DNA from: Candidatus Eiseniibacteriota bacterium
GTDB taxonomy: Bacteria; Eisenbacteria; RBG-16-71-46; JABDJR01
NCBI GenBank assembly: GCA_013003415.1
Contig: JABDJR010000181.1
Location: 1 to 7,268 of the forward strand
DNA length: 7,268 nucleotides
Direction of reading: 5' to 3'
How positions within the stretch are numbered: the stretch's first letter is position 1; each line of letters begins with the position of its first letter. Positions 1 through 6,400 of this stretch are shown piece by piece. Both the position numbers and the translations under genes were made by a program. The notes under the pieces were generated by a model. It had not been told where the DNA came from. It saw only the letters and a program-made list of their open reading frames with translations, and did not search any database.

Positions 1-231
1 AACCAGAACGTGTTCACAATGAGCCAGCGTGAGAAGCGTCGCCTGAAGATCGATGAGCTGCCCGGAACTTTGGGAGAAGCGCTCGACTTCCTGGCCAAGG
101 ACAAGGTCATCACCGGAGCCTTGGGCGACCATTTGTCCGAGGCCTACATCACCGGGAAACGTAAGGTCTGGATCGACTTTTTGGCCACGGTGCATCCGTG
201 GGAGCTTGATCAATACCTCGCCACCTACTAG
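1..231 (+). CDS. glnA: Glutamine synthetase type I (alpha-like), C-terminal fragment
   Basis: Partial gene entering from the left edge; the frame is open from base 1 and the last 76 codons are visible. Glutamine synthetase makes glutamine from glutamate, ammonia and ATP as a cytoplasmic dodecamer and is the main entry point for ammonium assimilation. The visible part is the extreme C-terminus: a short turn, then LPGTLGEAL, the helix ending GALGDHLSEAY, and the terminal VHPWELDQYLATY. From memory this closely resembles the end of Bacillus-type GSI-alpha enzymes (VHPWE..QY..) rather than the longer proteobacterial GSI-beta tail. Alpha enzymes normally lack the adenylylation loop, so control is more likely transcriptional or by feedback than by GlnE, but that part of the protein lies outside the window. 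The GTG at 10 is an internal Val codon, not a start. A terminator at 356-393 is the first convincing 3' end for the transcript. Confidence 0.93.
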   Translation, partial: NQNVFTMSQREKRRLKIDELPGTLGEALDFLAKDKVITGALGDHLSEAYITGKRKVWIDFLATVHPWELDQYLATY

Positions 232-287
232 AGCGGTGGCAGACCGGCACAGGCCCGTGCGGGGCTGAAAACGGTCAAAGACATGTA

Positions 288-346
288 AATCTAGGTGCGG
301 TAGGGGGTTAACTCAAAAACCCCGCCGGAATCCTAAGGCCTAGATT
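288..346. other. Nested inverted repeat downstream of glnA
   Basis: The outer arms AATCTAGG (288-295) and CCTAGATT (339-346) are perfect 8-bp complements. Inside them, GGGGTT (304-309) pairs with AACCCC (318-323), and GG (299-300) with CC (325-326) across a small bulge. Together they fold into a compact stem of stems between the glutamine synthetase stop and the downstream terminator. There is no T-run after it, so by itself it is not a classical Rho-independent terminator. It may stabilise the glnA mRNA 3' end, or it may be a cruciform or protein-binding site. No coding potential is seen here. Confidence 0.45.
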
Positions 347-355
347 CGGTATAAT

Positions 356-393
356 AGAGAGGCGGGCATCCAAGCTCGTCTCTCTTCTTTTTT
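356..393 (+). terminator. Rho-independent terminator
   Basis: AGAGAGGCGGGC (356-367) pairs along all 12 positions with GCTCGTCTCTCT (374-385), with two G-T wobbles and a 6-nt loop (ATCCAA). The run TCTTTTTT (386-393) follows. This is the geometry of an intrinsic terminator on the + strand. It most likely ends the glutamine synthetase transcript. Because it sits only about 30 bp before the next start codon, it could instead attenuate read-through into that gene. Confidence 0.75.
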
Positions 394-421
394 CTCCCAT
401 CCGCAGGTTGGAGTCGGCTAC

Positions 422-1369
422 ATGATACTTCGAAGGTTGTTGCTAGCTGCGTTGGTCACTAGCGCTCTTGCTTTCGGAAACGTTTCCTCTGTCAACGCTC
501 AGTTGGAACAGCCGGACGATCTTGTCACCATCTTCTACACCGGCGATGTTCAGGGTGCCATCGCTTCCTGCGGTTGCCCGAAACTTGACCTTGGTGGCAT
601 GACGCGGCGCGCCGCGTTTCTAGACACACTGCGTGTCTCGGGTTGGGACTTCCTCACCGTCGATGCAGGCGGCATCGTTCCCTTCGCCCCCATGGATGCT
701 CGCAAGTGGCTCAAGGCCGAGCATCTTGCCAAAGCCATGGCCCGCGTCGATCTCGATGCAGTTGCGCTTGGCTATTGGGACCTCGCTCACGGACAAGAGT
801 ACGCAGAGAAACTTACCGGCTGGTTGGATCAACCTATCCTTGCTACCAACTACACGCTTCCCAGCGACAAGATTCAGCTCGAGAAGACACGTCAGTTTGA
901 AGTGAAAGGTAAGACGGTCGGCATGGTGGCCTTCTTAGACCCGATCTTGTTGACCGAAGAACACGAGTGGATCGGGATAGAGCCTTGGAATAAGCAGGAA
1001 GACTTGATCAAAGCTCTGTCCGAAGAAGTCGACGTCCTGGTTGCTTTAGCCAACGTAGCCGATTCCTCACGCATGGTTCACCTGGCTGAGATCTACCCCG
1101 AACTCGACCTCATTATCGGAAGTCATCGGGGCGATCTTCCCTCTAACGTGTTCACCGCCGGCAACACGCGCATGGTGGGTGGCGGTCATGAGGGCAAGTA
1201 TCTGGGCCGGGCCGATTTTAGTTTCGACGAAGAAGGAGCGGTTGCCGATATGCGAAACCGCTATCTGGAAGTGTTGAAACGGTGGGGACGGCGCCCCTGG
1301 ATTGACGAAGTGGTCACCGATTTCAACCGTAGCGTCCGCGACTTGCTCACCAGCCCCGAAGGCGATTAG
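422..1369 (+). CDS. Secreted UshA/5'-nucleotidase-like metallophosphoesterase with degenerate metal motifs
   Basis: This 315-residue protein has a Sec signal peptide (MILRR n-region, hydrophobic core about 6-19, likely cleavage VNA-Q at 26/27), so it is probably periplasmic. The body follows the calcineurin-like fold of the UshA/5'-nucleotidase family: FYTGDVQG (38-45), GGMTRR (58-63), VDAGG (80-84), GYWDLAHG (117-124), a segment ending IIGSHRG (231-237), and GGGHEGKYLGRADFSFD near the C-terminus. In active family members these positions read D-x-H-G, GNHE and GGHSH. Here Gln44, Tyr118-Trp119 and Arg236 replace expected metal ligands, while Asp42 and Asp81 remain. A CGC motif (50-52) precedes the GG..RR segment. 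Only the phosphoesterase domain is present; the UshA C-terminal nucleotide-binding domain is missing. Substrate and even catalysis are uncertain. The ATG is supported by GGAG at 410-413, 8 nt upstream. Confidence 0.8.
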   Translation: MILRRLLLAALVTSALAFGNVSSVNAQLEQPDDLVTIFYTGDVQGAIASCGCPKLDLGGMTRRAAFLDTLRVSGWDFLTVDAGGIVPFAPMDARKWLKAEHLAKAMARVDLDAVALGYWDLAHGQEYAEKLTGWLDQPILATNYTLPSDKIQLEKTRQFEVKGKTVGMVAFLDPILLTEEHEWIGIEPWNKQEDLIKALSEEVDVLVALANVADSSRMVHLAEIYPELDLIIGSHRGDLPSNVFTAGNTRMVGGGHEGKYLGRADFSFDEEGAVADMRNRYLEVLKRWGRRPWIDEVVTDFNRSVRDLLTSPEGD

Positions 1370-2121
1370 AGCTTCAATTCCACCTCATGAATCCAACTGC
1401 GGCGCTCCTGCTCCTCCTCGAAGGGAGTTCTGAACTGCACCCCTTCCGGAGTCACAATGAGGCTGCGTCCTTGCAAAGGTCGCTTCCCAAGAATGGCTCC
1501 TACGGTGCAAACCTTGACGATGGGAGCCTTCGCGCGTTGCGAGCGATCGACAAAAATCTCCCGATCTCTTTGTAGCTTCGATTCAACTGTATCTTCGGGC
1601 AAGTAGGGTGAGGCCACCGGGGCCGCAATAAGATCGACTTCGGCTTCGGCCAAGGTGTGGAAGATGTCCGGGTCGAACACATCCGCACAAATAATGGGAG
1701 CGACCCGAATCTCGTCGATCTCGATCACCAGAATCTCGTCTCCGGCAACTGCTCCGCCCTTTGCCTCGCCGGGCATGAGTCGTTGCTTCCGGTAGAAGCC
1801 CAACTGGCGTCCCCTCTGAAAAACAAAGCTCGTGTTGTGCCACGCGGCGTCGCCCCCCTCGGCGGTAGGTTCAACCATCGTCCCCCCAACCACGGTGCAG
1901 TCTAGGGTTTGGGAGAGTTCAGCCAGCTTTTCCCGGCTCGATTCGAAGTGACTTAGAGCGTCGCGATGAGTTTCGTCTTCCGTCTCCAACCAGAAATACT
2001 CGGGGAGAATGAGAAGGTCGATGTTCGCGACTTGAAATGCAGCCACTTCGGCAGGCAAGATGACTCCATGAGGCTCAGCCTGAAGCATGCCTATGCTCAG
2101 CTTTCGCGAGTCTGATGTCAC
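1366..2121 (-). CDS. Carbon-nitrogen hydrolase (nitrilase superfamily)
   Basis: Predicted cytoplasmic amidase-like enzyme of 251 residues that would cleave a non-peptide C-N bond through a Glu-Lys-Cys triad. With the chosen start, the three catalytic sites are Glu41 in LLILPEYFW, Lys112 in GFYRKQRLMP and Cys145 in VAPIICADVFDP. The segment after the Cys (DLIAAPVASP) and the C-terminal GRSLIVTPEG strand are typical of the alpha-beta-beta-alpha fold. The reading frame stays open upstream to 2265, but I prefer the GTG at 2121. It has GGAG (2131-2134, reverse strand) 9 nt before it and starts just ahead of the first beta strand (RKLSIGMLQAE). The upstream extension has low-quality sequence and would overlap the divergent gene. 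The length is slightly short for the family (commonly about 260-280). The substrate cannot be told from sequence. The stop codon overlaps that of the convergent phosphoesterase gene, with no terminator between them. Confidence 0.9.
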   Translation of the reverse strand: MTSDSRKLSIGMLQAEPHGVILPAEVAAFQVANIDLLILPEYFWLETEDETHRDALSHFESSREKLAELSQTLDCTVVGGTMVEPTAEGGDAAWHNTSFVFQRGRQLGFYRKQRLMPGEAKGGAVAGDEILVIEIDEIRVAPIICADVFDPDIFHTLAEAEVDLIAAPVASPYLPEDTVESKLQRDREIFVDRSQRAKAPIVKVCTVGAILGKRPLQGRSLIVTPEGVQFRTPFEEEQERRSWIHEVELKL

Positions 2122-2130
2122 GATAGTAGG

Positions 2131-2134
2131 CTCC
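2131..2134 (-). promoter_or_regulatory. Shine-Dalgarno that fixes the nitrilase start
   Basis: GGAG on the reverse strand lies 9 nt upstream of the GTG at 2121. It supports this start over the longer frame beginning at 2265 and over the internal ATG at 2088, which would remove the first beta strand. Confidence 0.6.
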
Positions 2135-2179
2135 AAGGAAACATGGCACGCGCTTTGAACGCGGCTAACGAGGACAGTG

Positions 2180-3295
2180 ATGAAACGATGGACATGTATT
2201 GTAATGGTTTTGGTGTTGGTTGGATTCGTTCCTTTGACCTTCCCCACAGCCGCCGCCGCAGACACCTACATGAAAGTGGAAATCAAAAGCTCCGGACTTG
2301 CCGGGATTGGAGCCATGAAGGGCGAGACCGAAACTTGGCTTTCGGGCAAACGCCAAATGGAGAAGTCGAAGATGGACTTCTCGGGATCGATCCTGCGCCA
2401 GTTCACCAAAGCTCAAAAGACCATGACCTTGAGCGATCTGGAAGAGGGCTACATCTATCACATCGACGAGGGCGACAAGTCCTTCGAAAAGATTGCGATT
2501 GGGGATATGAAAGCCCGCGTACAGGCCACCACCGCAGAACTTAAGGCTGCCTATCGGGAACAAACCGAAGCTGCGGAGCAACCCCTTCCCATTATTACCG
2601 ACGGCTACAAACCGCGAGTCGATGTGAGCGTCGATGTCGGTGACGATGTGCGAAAGATTGTGGGACTGCCCGCAAAACTCACCACTTTGAATATTTTGTC
2701 CACTGGAGTAGACAAGCAGTCCGGCGAAGAGGTGACCTACAAAATGAGCTACTCGGTCTGGTTGACTCCGGAGTTCCCCGGTCAACAAGAGCTGAACAAC
2801 TTTGGCATGGCTTACAGCGAGGCGCTTGGATTCAACCTCGAAGAGAACTTTGCCGGTATTACGGCCGGTCTTTCTTCGGCCGGGCTTTCGGCCAACGAGT
2901 TTCGCGGTCACGCCCAGGCACTGCAGGGCTTTCCCCTCGAAACGAGCTTTAGTATTGGTGTCCGCTTAAGCGCGGAACAGCGAGCAGAGCTCCAGAAGGC
3001 GATGGCAGAGATGGAGCCTAAAGAAGAAAAGAAGAAAGGCGGCTTGGGAGGTCTGGGCAAAGGCAGCATTGGAGGATTGGGGGACAAGCTTAAGAAGAAG
3101 GCCTCGGACAAGGTTACGGGAAAGATCTCCGATGAAATGTCTAAGGCGATGTTTGGGGAGGGGATTTCTGTGGATGCCGAGGGCGACCCTGTCATTCTGA
3201 GCTTTGAGACGAAAGTTAAGAAGATCAGCGACAAATCGATCAAGCCCGAGGTGTTCAACCTCTCGGACAAGTTCAAGCTTCGTTCGCCCCGATAA
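2180..3295 (+). CDS. Exported protein of unknown function, DUF4412-like architecture
   Basis: A 371-residue protein with a clear Sec signal peptide (KRW n-region, hydrophobic core about 7-19, cleavage near AAAA-D at 27/28); no lipobox, no other membrane segment. The mature part begins with a beta-rich domain (YMKVEIK, then LEEGYIYHIDEGDKSFEKI at about 88-106) reminiscent of proteins that record a resting-state readout of a bound metal or lipid. A second beta-rich region spans about 145-265. A Lys/Gly-rich linker (about 281-309, KEEKKKGGLGGLG and DKLKKK) precedes a short C-terminal tail (PEVFNLSDKFKL). I recall this layout, including the Gly/Lys linker, from DUF4412-type proteins, but I cannot confirm membership. 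The ATG at 2180 is chosen over the GTG at 2177 because GAGGA (2170-2174) is then 5 nt away instead of 2. Monocistronic: divergent from the nitrilase gene, ended by the hairpin at 3357-3386. Confidence 0.8.
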   Translation: MKRWTCIVMVLVLVGFVPLTFPTAAAADTYMKVEIKSSGLAGIGAMKGETETWLSGKRQMEKSKMDFSGSILRQFTKAQKTMTLSDLEEGYIYHIDEGDKSFEKIAIGDMKARVQATTAELKAAYREQTEAAEQPLPIITDGYKPRVDVSVDVGDDVRKIVGLPAKLTTLNILSTGVDKQSGEEVTYKMSYSVWLTPEFPGQQELNNFGMAYSEALGFNLEENFAGITAGLSSAGLSANEFRGHAQALQGFPLETSFSIGVRLSAEQRAELQKAMAEMEPKEEKKKGGLGGLGKGSIGGLGDKLKKKASDKVTGKISDEMSKAMFGEGISVDAEGDPVILSFETKVKKISDKSIKPEVFNLSDKFKLRSPR

Positions 3296-3356
3296 GTACC
3301 AGATAAGCATCAGTAAAATTAGCCGGCGCAGACAGAGCGCCAGAGCGGCAAAAGAA

Positions 3357-3386
3357 AAAGGGAGAGCAGTGATCTGCTCTCCCTTT
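3357..3386. terminator. Bidirectional intrinsic terminator between convergent genes
   Basis: AAAGGGAGAGCAG (3357-3369) and CTGCTCTCCCTTT (3374-3386) form a perfect 13-bp stem with a TGAT tetraloop. Read on the minus strand, the stem is followed by a T-rich run (the complement of AAAAGAAAAA, 3350-3359, which partly overlaps the stem), making it a good terminator for the peroxidase gene. Read on the plus strand it ends in TTTCTC, a weaker tract that still suits the unknown exported protein gene. Confidence 0.85.
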
Positions 3387-3405
3387 CTCATTCCCAAACG
3401 GGAAA

Positions 3406-4839
3406 CTAGTCTAGTTCGGCCTCATCCCCCGGAAGATAGGGGCCAGGTTTGTTCGGCGTCGGAATACCCGGCGGTAAGAGACCGCTTGGCACACGTTCCG
3501 GCACTTTGGTGAGGTCGAGACCTGAGGGTCCCGCCTGAACCGGTGCGGTGGTCGTTTTCATAAACGCAATCACCGCGTCCATTTCTGCATCGGTCAAACC
3601 CAAGGGTCTAATCGACGGGTCGCGTTCGATTCCAAGCGCCTCAAGCGTTTCGTTGGAAATATCGTCGGGCCCAAGACCGCCACGATTGTAGAAGTCCATC
3701 AGGTCGCGGAGACTTCCAGCGCTGCCGCTATGGAAATAAGGACCCGTGAGTTCGGCATTTCGAACGGTCTGCGTCCGGAAGCCGAACTTCTGATCCGCAA
3801 GTTCAATTTCGTCGGCGTGGAAGCGACCAAAGTCACCGCCTTCCCCATTCTTTCCTTCAAAGTCGGGGATCTCATAGGCGTCGCCAACTCCCTGCACGCG
3901 GAAGGTGAAATCGGAAAGCATGGGGCCACTGTGGCAATCGCCGCAGAGCGCTTTACCAAAGAAGAGGTCAAATCCCTCTTTCTCTTTGGCGGTGAACACG
4001 TCGCGGTTACCGTCAATGAACTGATCGTACCGGGAGCCCGGCGTGATGATCTCACGCTCGTAGGCGCCAATAGCCTTACCAATGATTTCAATCGTGATGT
4101 CATCGGCAGAGGTAACGTCGGCGGGGAAAGCTTGTTTGAAACGAGCCACGTATTCGGGAATGTTTTTGATGCGCTCCGTAACACTGTCTCGCGCGGCTTC
4201 CTGAGTAAAGTCGGGGCCGTAGGCGTCGCCCGCCATCTCGTCTCGCGACGTGATGGGGAAGGTCGCTTGCTCATCGAGACCTTTTTCAACACGGCCGTCC
4301 ATGAATTGGAAGCTGTCCCAAACCGGCACATGGCTATCCTTACCATTAAATGCCGCGTTCAAAATGCTGGGGGAGTTCCTGGGTTCCGCTCCAACCGGAT
4401 CTCCGGTAACCAAAGACGGTCCGGGAACCACACGTTGGGGTCCGAGATCCATGTCGTTGAATTGAGCCCCACTCACACCGGCACCCAGGTTGCGGCCGTC
4501 CGCAAATCCCAAAGTTGGGTGATGGCAGGTGGCGCACGCCACGTCGTTGGCGCGATAGCGGTAAGGATCTTTACCTGCGGCCGACTTAATCCAAGGGGCG
4601 GACTCACCACCCAGGATGGGGTCGAAGAAAAGAAGCTGGCCCAACGCGATACGCTGGGCATTGAACCCATTGTCCGGCGGGTAAGGTATAGAACCTAGAG
4701 ACTCAAGCCCAAATGTCTCGATAATCGAGGCAAAAGGATCTCCAGGTTGAACCACGTCATCACTGTCATCGCTACAACTGACGACAGCAAGAGCAGTTAC
4801 AATAATGAGGAACAGAGCTGTACTTTTACGAAGAAACAC
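3406..4839 (-). CDS. Di-heme cytochrome c peroxidase / MauG family lipoprotein
   Basis: A 477-residue protein. It begins with a lipoprotein signal (hydrophobic 8-20, lipobox VVSC with Cys22, followed by an acidic SDDSDD stretch), so it should be membrane-anchored on the periplasmic side. Two c-type heme sites are present, CATCH (102-106) and CGDCH (299-303), one per domain. Between them are the family landmarks PRNSPSILNAAF (153-164), FMDGR (179-183) and QATFPITSRDEM. After the second heme comes FRTQTVRNAELTGPYFHSG (354-372), also a family signature. Members reduce hydrogen peroxide with electrons from cytochromes or oxidise a protein substrate (MauG). Met180 sits where FWDGR usually has Trp. 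The tail after about residue 430 is Pro/Gly-rich and unlike the core. The start is GTG with AGGAG (4849-4853, reverse strand) 9 nt upstream. No mau genes are near, so peroxidase is the default reading. Confidence 0.93.
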   Translation of the reverse strand: MFLRKSTALFLIIVTALAVVSCSDDSDDVVQPGDPFASIIETFGLESLGSIPYPPDNGFNAQRIALGQLLFFDPILGGESAPWIKSAAGKDPYRYRANDVACATCHHPTLGFADGRNLGAGVSGAQFNDMDLGPQRVVPGPSLVTGDPVGAEPRNSPSILNAAFNGKDSHVPVWDSFQFMDGRVEKGLDEQATFPITSRDEMAGDAYGPDFTQEAARDSVTERIKNIPEYVARFKQAFPADVTSADDITIEIIGKAIGAYEREIITPGSRYDQFIDGNRDVFTAKEKEGFDLFFGKALCGDCHSGPMLSDFTFRVQGVGDAYEIPDFEGKNGEGGDFGRFHADEIELADQKFGFRTQTVRNAELTGPYFHSGSAGSLRDLMDFYNRGGLGPDDISNETLEALGIERDPSIRPLGLTDAEMDAVIAFMKTTTAPVQAGPSGLDLTKVPERVPSGLLPPGIPTPNKPGPYLPGDEAELD

Positions 4840-4848
4840 GTGATAAGT

Positions 4849-4853
4849 CTCCT
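4849..4853 (-). promoter_or_regulatory. Shine-Dalgarno supporting a GTG start
   Basis: AGGAG on the reverse strand, 9 nt from the GTG at 4839. It supports a non-ATG start that leaves an intact basic n-region (FLRK) and lipobox in the peroxidase. Confidence 0.7.
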
Positions 4854-4879
4854 AAAAATATTGACGCGAACCCGGGAAA

Positions 4880-4888
4880 ATTATGTCA
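4880..4888 (-). promoter_or_regulatory. Possible extended -10 promoter for the peroxidase gene
   Basis: The reverse strand reads TGACATAAT, fitting the extended -10 form TGn followed by a near-consensus hexamer. It lies about 40 nt upstream of the GTG start. No good -35 hexamer is seen at the usual distance, so the call rests on the extended -10 alone. It overlaps the proposed ATG of the divergent metallopeptidase gene. Confidence 0.25.
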
Positions 4889-5911
4889 CAAAGGCCTAGT
4901 CACTTCGTAGAAGTTTTCCACAAAAAAAGGACCCTGCTGGCACCACCCTGGGGCTTATCCCCTACCTTTTTGCCTCTAGACCGTTGTTTTTCCCTCACCA
5001 CCATGCTTCTAACCTTATTATTTGCATGGAGTTATGTCGCTTTTCCGTCGGTCGGAGTGGCCGAAGAGCCTCCAACCCGGCGGATCGTTCCCCTTAAGAT
5101 CGTCACCGACCAGGCCTTTCGTGAGTCCACACCGCTTTGGCGGGGATTTTTACGGCGGGCGTTGAGGCAAACCCAAGAGCAATTCGATCCGGTGGCCCTG
5201 GATTTCCGGATCGAGGAGGAGGCGTATTGGGAGCCTTCGGACCCATCCCTTCCATTTTCCGTTTTGCTAAGCGAAGTGCAGGCTTCGGTTCCCAACGAGG
5301 GTCGCATCCTGGTTGCCTTGGTGGGCGCCACCGACAGACCCGCCGAACCTGATTTGTTGGGTTACGCCTTGCTGGGTCGTCCCTATTTAATTGTGGAAAC
5401 GCACTCCGCCGATTTGTTTGCTCAGACCCTGACCCACGAGCTTGGTCATGTGTTCGGCTTACCCCACTTGCCGGGTCGTCATGTCATGGCCAATCGCGCC
5501 GCCGATCGCACGGCTGAATTCGATGTGTTGAGTTTGGATGTTTTGCTGGCCACACGCACCATGGACTTTTCGCACAACACTCCGTTTTCAGAGTGTGATC
5601 TTCATCGCCTGAAAGATGTGTATCTTGCCTGGGCGGAACGCGGCAATGGGAAGGCGAGCTTGCTTTCTAATCTGGGAGTTGCATTTCGCCGAGAGGGAGA
5701 TGCGGTTTCGGCGGCAGCGTGTCTAAAGGCCGCGCTTGCCATGGAAGATGAGTTTGCGGAGGCTTGGTTTCATATGGCTCGCGTGCAGGAAGATTTGGGA
5801 GACGAAATGGCGGCCACCCTGGCTTACGAACGCTACCTTAGCCTTGAAGAAGCGGGCCGCTTTTCTGATCGTGCCCGCTCTTCGCAGCAAAGGTTGATGG
5901 GATCACCTTAG
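4883..5911 (+). CDS. Exported metzincin-type zinc metallopeptidase with C-terminal TPRs
   Basis: A 342-residue protein. The zinc site HELGHVFGLPH (185-195) supplies three His ligands and catalytic Glu186, and Met202 in HVMAN (200-204) is a plausible Met-turn 7 residues later, as in metzincins. Residues 68-180 look like the mixed alpha/beta N-terminal half of such a catalytic domain. Residues about 258-290 (SNLGVAFRREGDAVSAAACLKAAL) and 292-325 (AWFHMARVQEDLGDEMAATLAYERYL) are two TPR-like helix pairs, presumably for protein contacts. A hydrophobic segment at 41-56 ending VGVA-E looks like a signal peptide, but it lies 40 residues in from the ATG at 4883. The true start may be the ATG at 5003, although neither has a strong ribosome-binding site; GGGA at 4873-4876 slightly favours 4883. 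Spacing to Met resembles archaemetzincins, but their zinc-finger cysteines are absent. Substrate unknown. Confidence 0.75.
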   Translation: MSQRPSHFVEVFHKKRTLLAPPWGLSPTFLPLDRCFSLTTMLLTLLFAWSYVAFPSVGVAEEPPTRRIVPLKIVTDQAFRESTPLWRGFLRRALRQTQEQFDPVALDFRIEEEAYWEPSDPSLPFSVLLSEVQASVPNEGRILVALVGATDRPAEPDLLGYALLGRPYLIVETHSADLFAQTLTHELGHVFGLPHLPGRHVMANRAADRTAEFDVLSLDVLLATRTMDFSHNTPFSECDLHRLKDVYLAWAERGNGKASLLSNLGVAFRREGDAVSAAACLKAALAMEDEFAEAWFHMARVQEDLGDEMAATLAYERYLSLEEAGRFSDRARSSQQRLMGSP

Positions 5912-5924
5912 AGGTTTCACAGGC

Positions 5925-6239
5925 CTATCCTAGGCGAACCGCCGTTCCCGAAGCGCTGACCATCAGCATACCCTCACGTACAACTTCGTAATCGAGATCG
6001 ACACCAATCACCGCATTGGCTCCCATGGTCTGAGCCTGATCGCACATTTCTTTGACCGCAAGTTCGCGCGCATCGCGCAATTTGGTTTCATAAGCACCCG
6101 ATCTTCCACCAACAATGTCGGTGATACTGGCAAAGATATCGCGTACAACGTTGGCCCCCATGATGGCTTCTCCGGTGACGATTCCTTGGTACTCGGCAAT
6201 ATTCCGCCCTTCGACGTTAGGCGTCGTAGTCACTAGCAT
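5925..6239 (-). CDS. YbjQ / UPF0145 family protein
   Basis: A complete 104-residue cytoplasmic protein with no signal peptide or membrane segment. It matches the YbjQ family (Pfam PF01906, described as a putative heavy-metal-binding domain) along its whole length. Landmarks are TTTPNVEGR at the N-terminus, YQGIVTGEAIMGANVVRDIFA (18-38), the Gly-rich DIVGGRSGAYE, the helix LRDARELAVKEM, and GANAVIGVDLDYE (73-85) before a final strand. Family members are known structurally as small oligomers, but their biochemical role is not established. AAGGAG (6245-6250, reverse strand) sits 5 nt before the ATG, an excellent ribosome-binding site. It is convergent with the metallopeptidase gene, with 13 bp between stops and no terminator hairpin there. 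Two 9-bp direct repeats lie just upstream. Confidence 0.93.
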   Translation of the reverse strand: MLVTTTPNVEGRNIAEYQGIVTGEAIMGANVVRDIFASITDIVGGRSGAYETKLRDARELAVKEMCDQAQTMGANAVIGVDLDYEVVREGMLMVSASGTAVRLG

Positions 6240-6251
6240 TTTCGCTCCTTG

Positions 6252-6400
6252 TAATTTTTTGGGAGTTGATTGGGAGTTCGCTCTCGAGCAAGAGAGCTGT
6301 GGTCTTGCCTTTATCTACGTAGTTTCTGTCTCTCAGGTTGCAATCGCCCCCCGACGAAATCCCGCTAAGTTACCCCTAGGAAACAGCTTGCAAAAGAGAT
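6252..6400. other. Non-coding spacer between the YbjQ gene and the leader RNA
   Basis: I see no gene here. It holds the direct repeat and small hairpin described at 6259-6297 and an 8-bp palindrome CTACGTAG at 6315-6322. Promoters for the YbjQ gene (minus) and the surface-protein leader (plus) must lie here, but I could not find a convincing -35/-10 pair for either. Confidence 0.5.
6259..6278. repeat. Tandem 9-bp direct repeat upstream of the YbjQ gene
   Basis: TTGGGAGTT occurs at 6259-6267 and again at 6270-6278, a period of 11 bp (about one helical turn). It lies between the YbjQ gene's ribosome-binding site and a 6-bp inverted repeat, GCTCTC/GAGAGC (6280-6285 and 6292-6297). The placement suits an operator or activator site for the minus-strand gene, but two copies could also be chance. 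Confidence 0.3.

Noticed and set aside
2122..2265. 48-codon N-terminal extension of the nitrilase frame
   Set aside because: It runs back across the start of the divergent exported-protein gene, has no nitrilase-like sequence, and a GTG with a well-placed GGAG exists at 2121.
2143..2544. 133-codon plus-strand frame overlapping the start of the exported protein gene
   Set aside because: It is in a different frame from the gene with the signal peptide and has no ribosome-binding site or recognisable motif.
3730..4698. Long open frame of 322 codons on the plus strand
   Set aside because: It lies entirely antisense to the di-heme peroxidase gene, whose heme motifs and family signatures are unmistakable. 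The translated antisense sequence has no recognisable domain, and the openness follows from codon bias.
4861..4866. TTGACG as a -35 for the metallopeptidase gene
   Set aside because: No acceptable -10 hexamer follows at 16-18 bp spacing, and the site would place the -10 on the proposed start codon.
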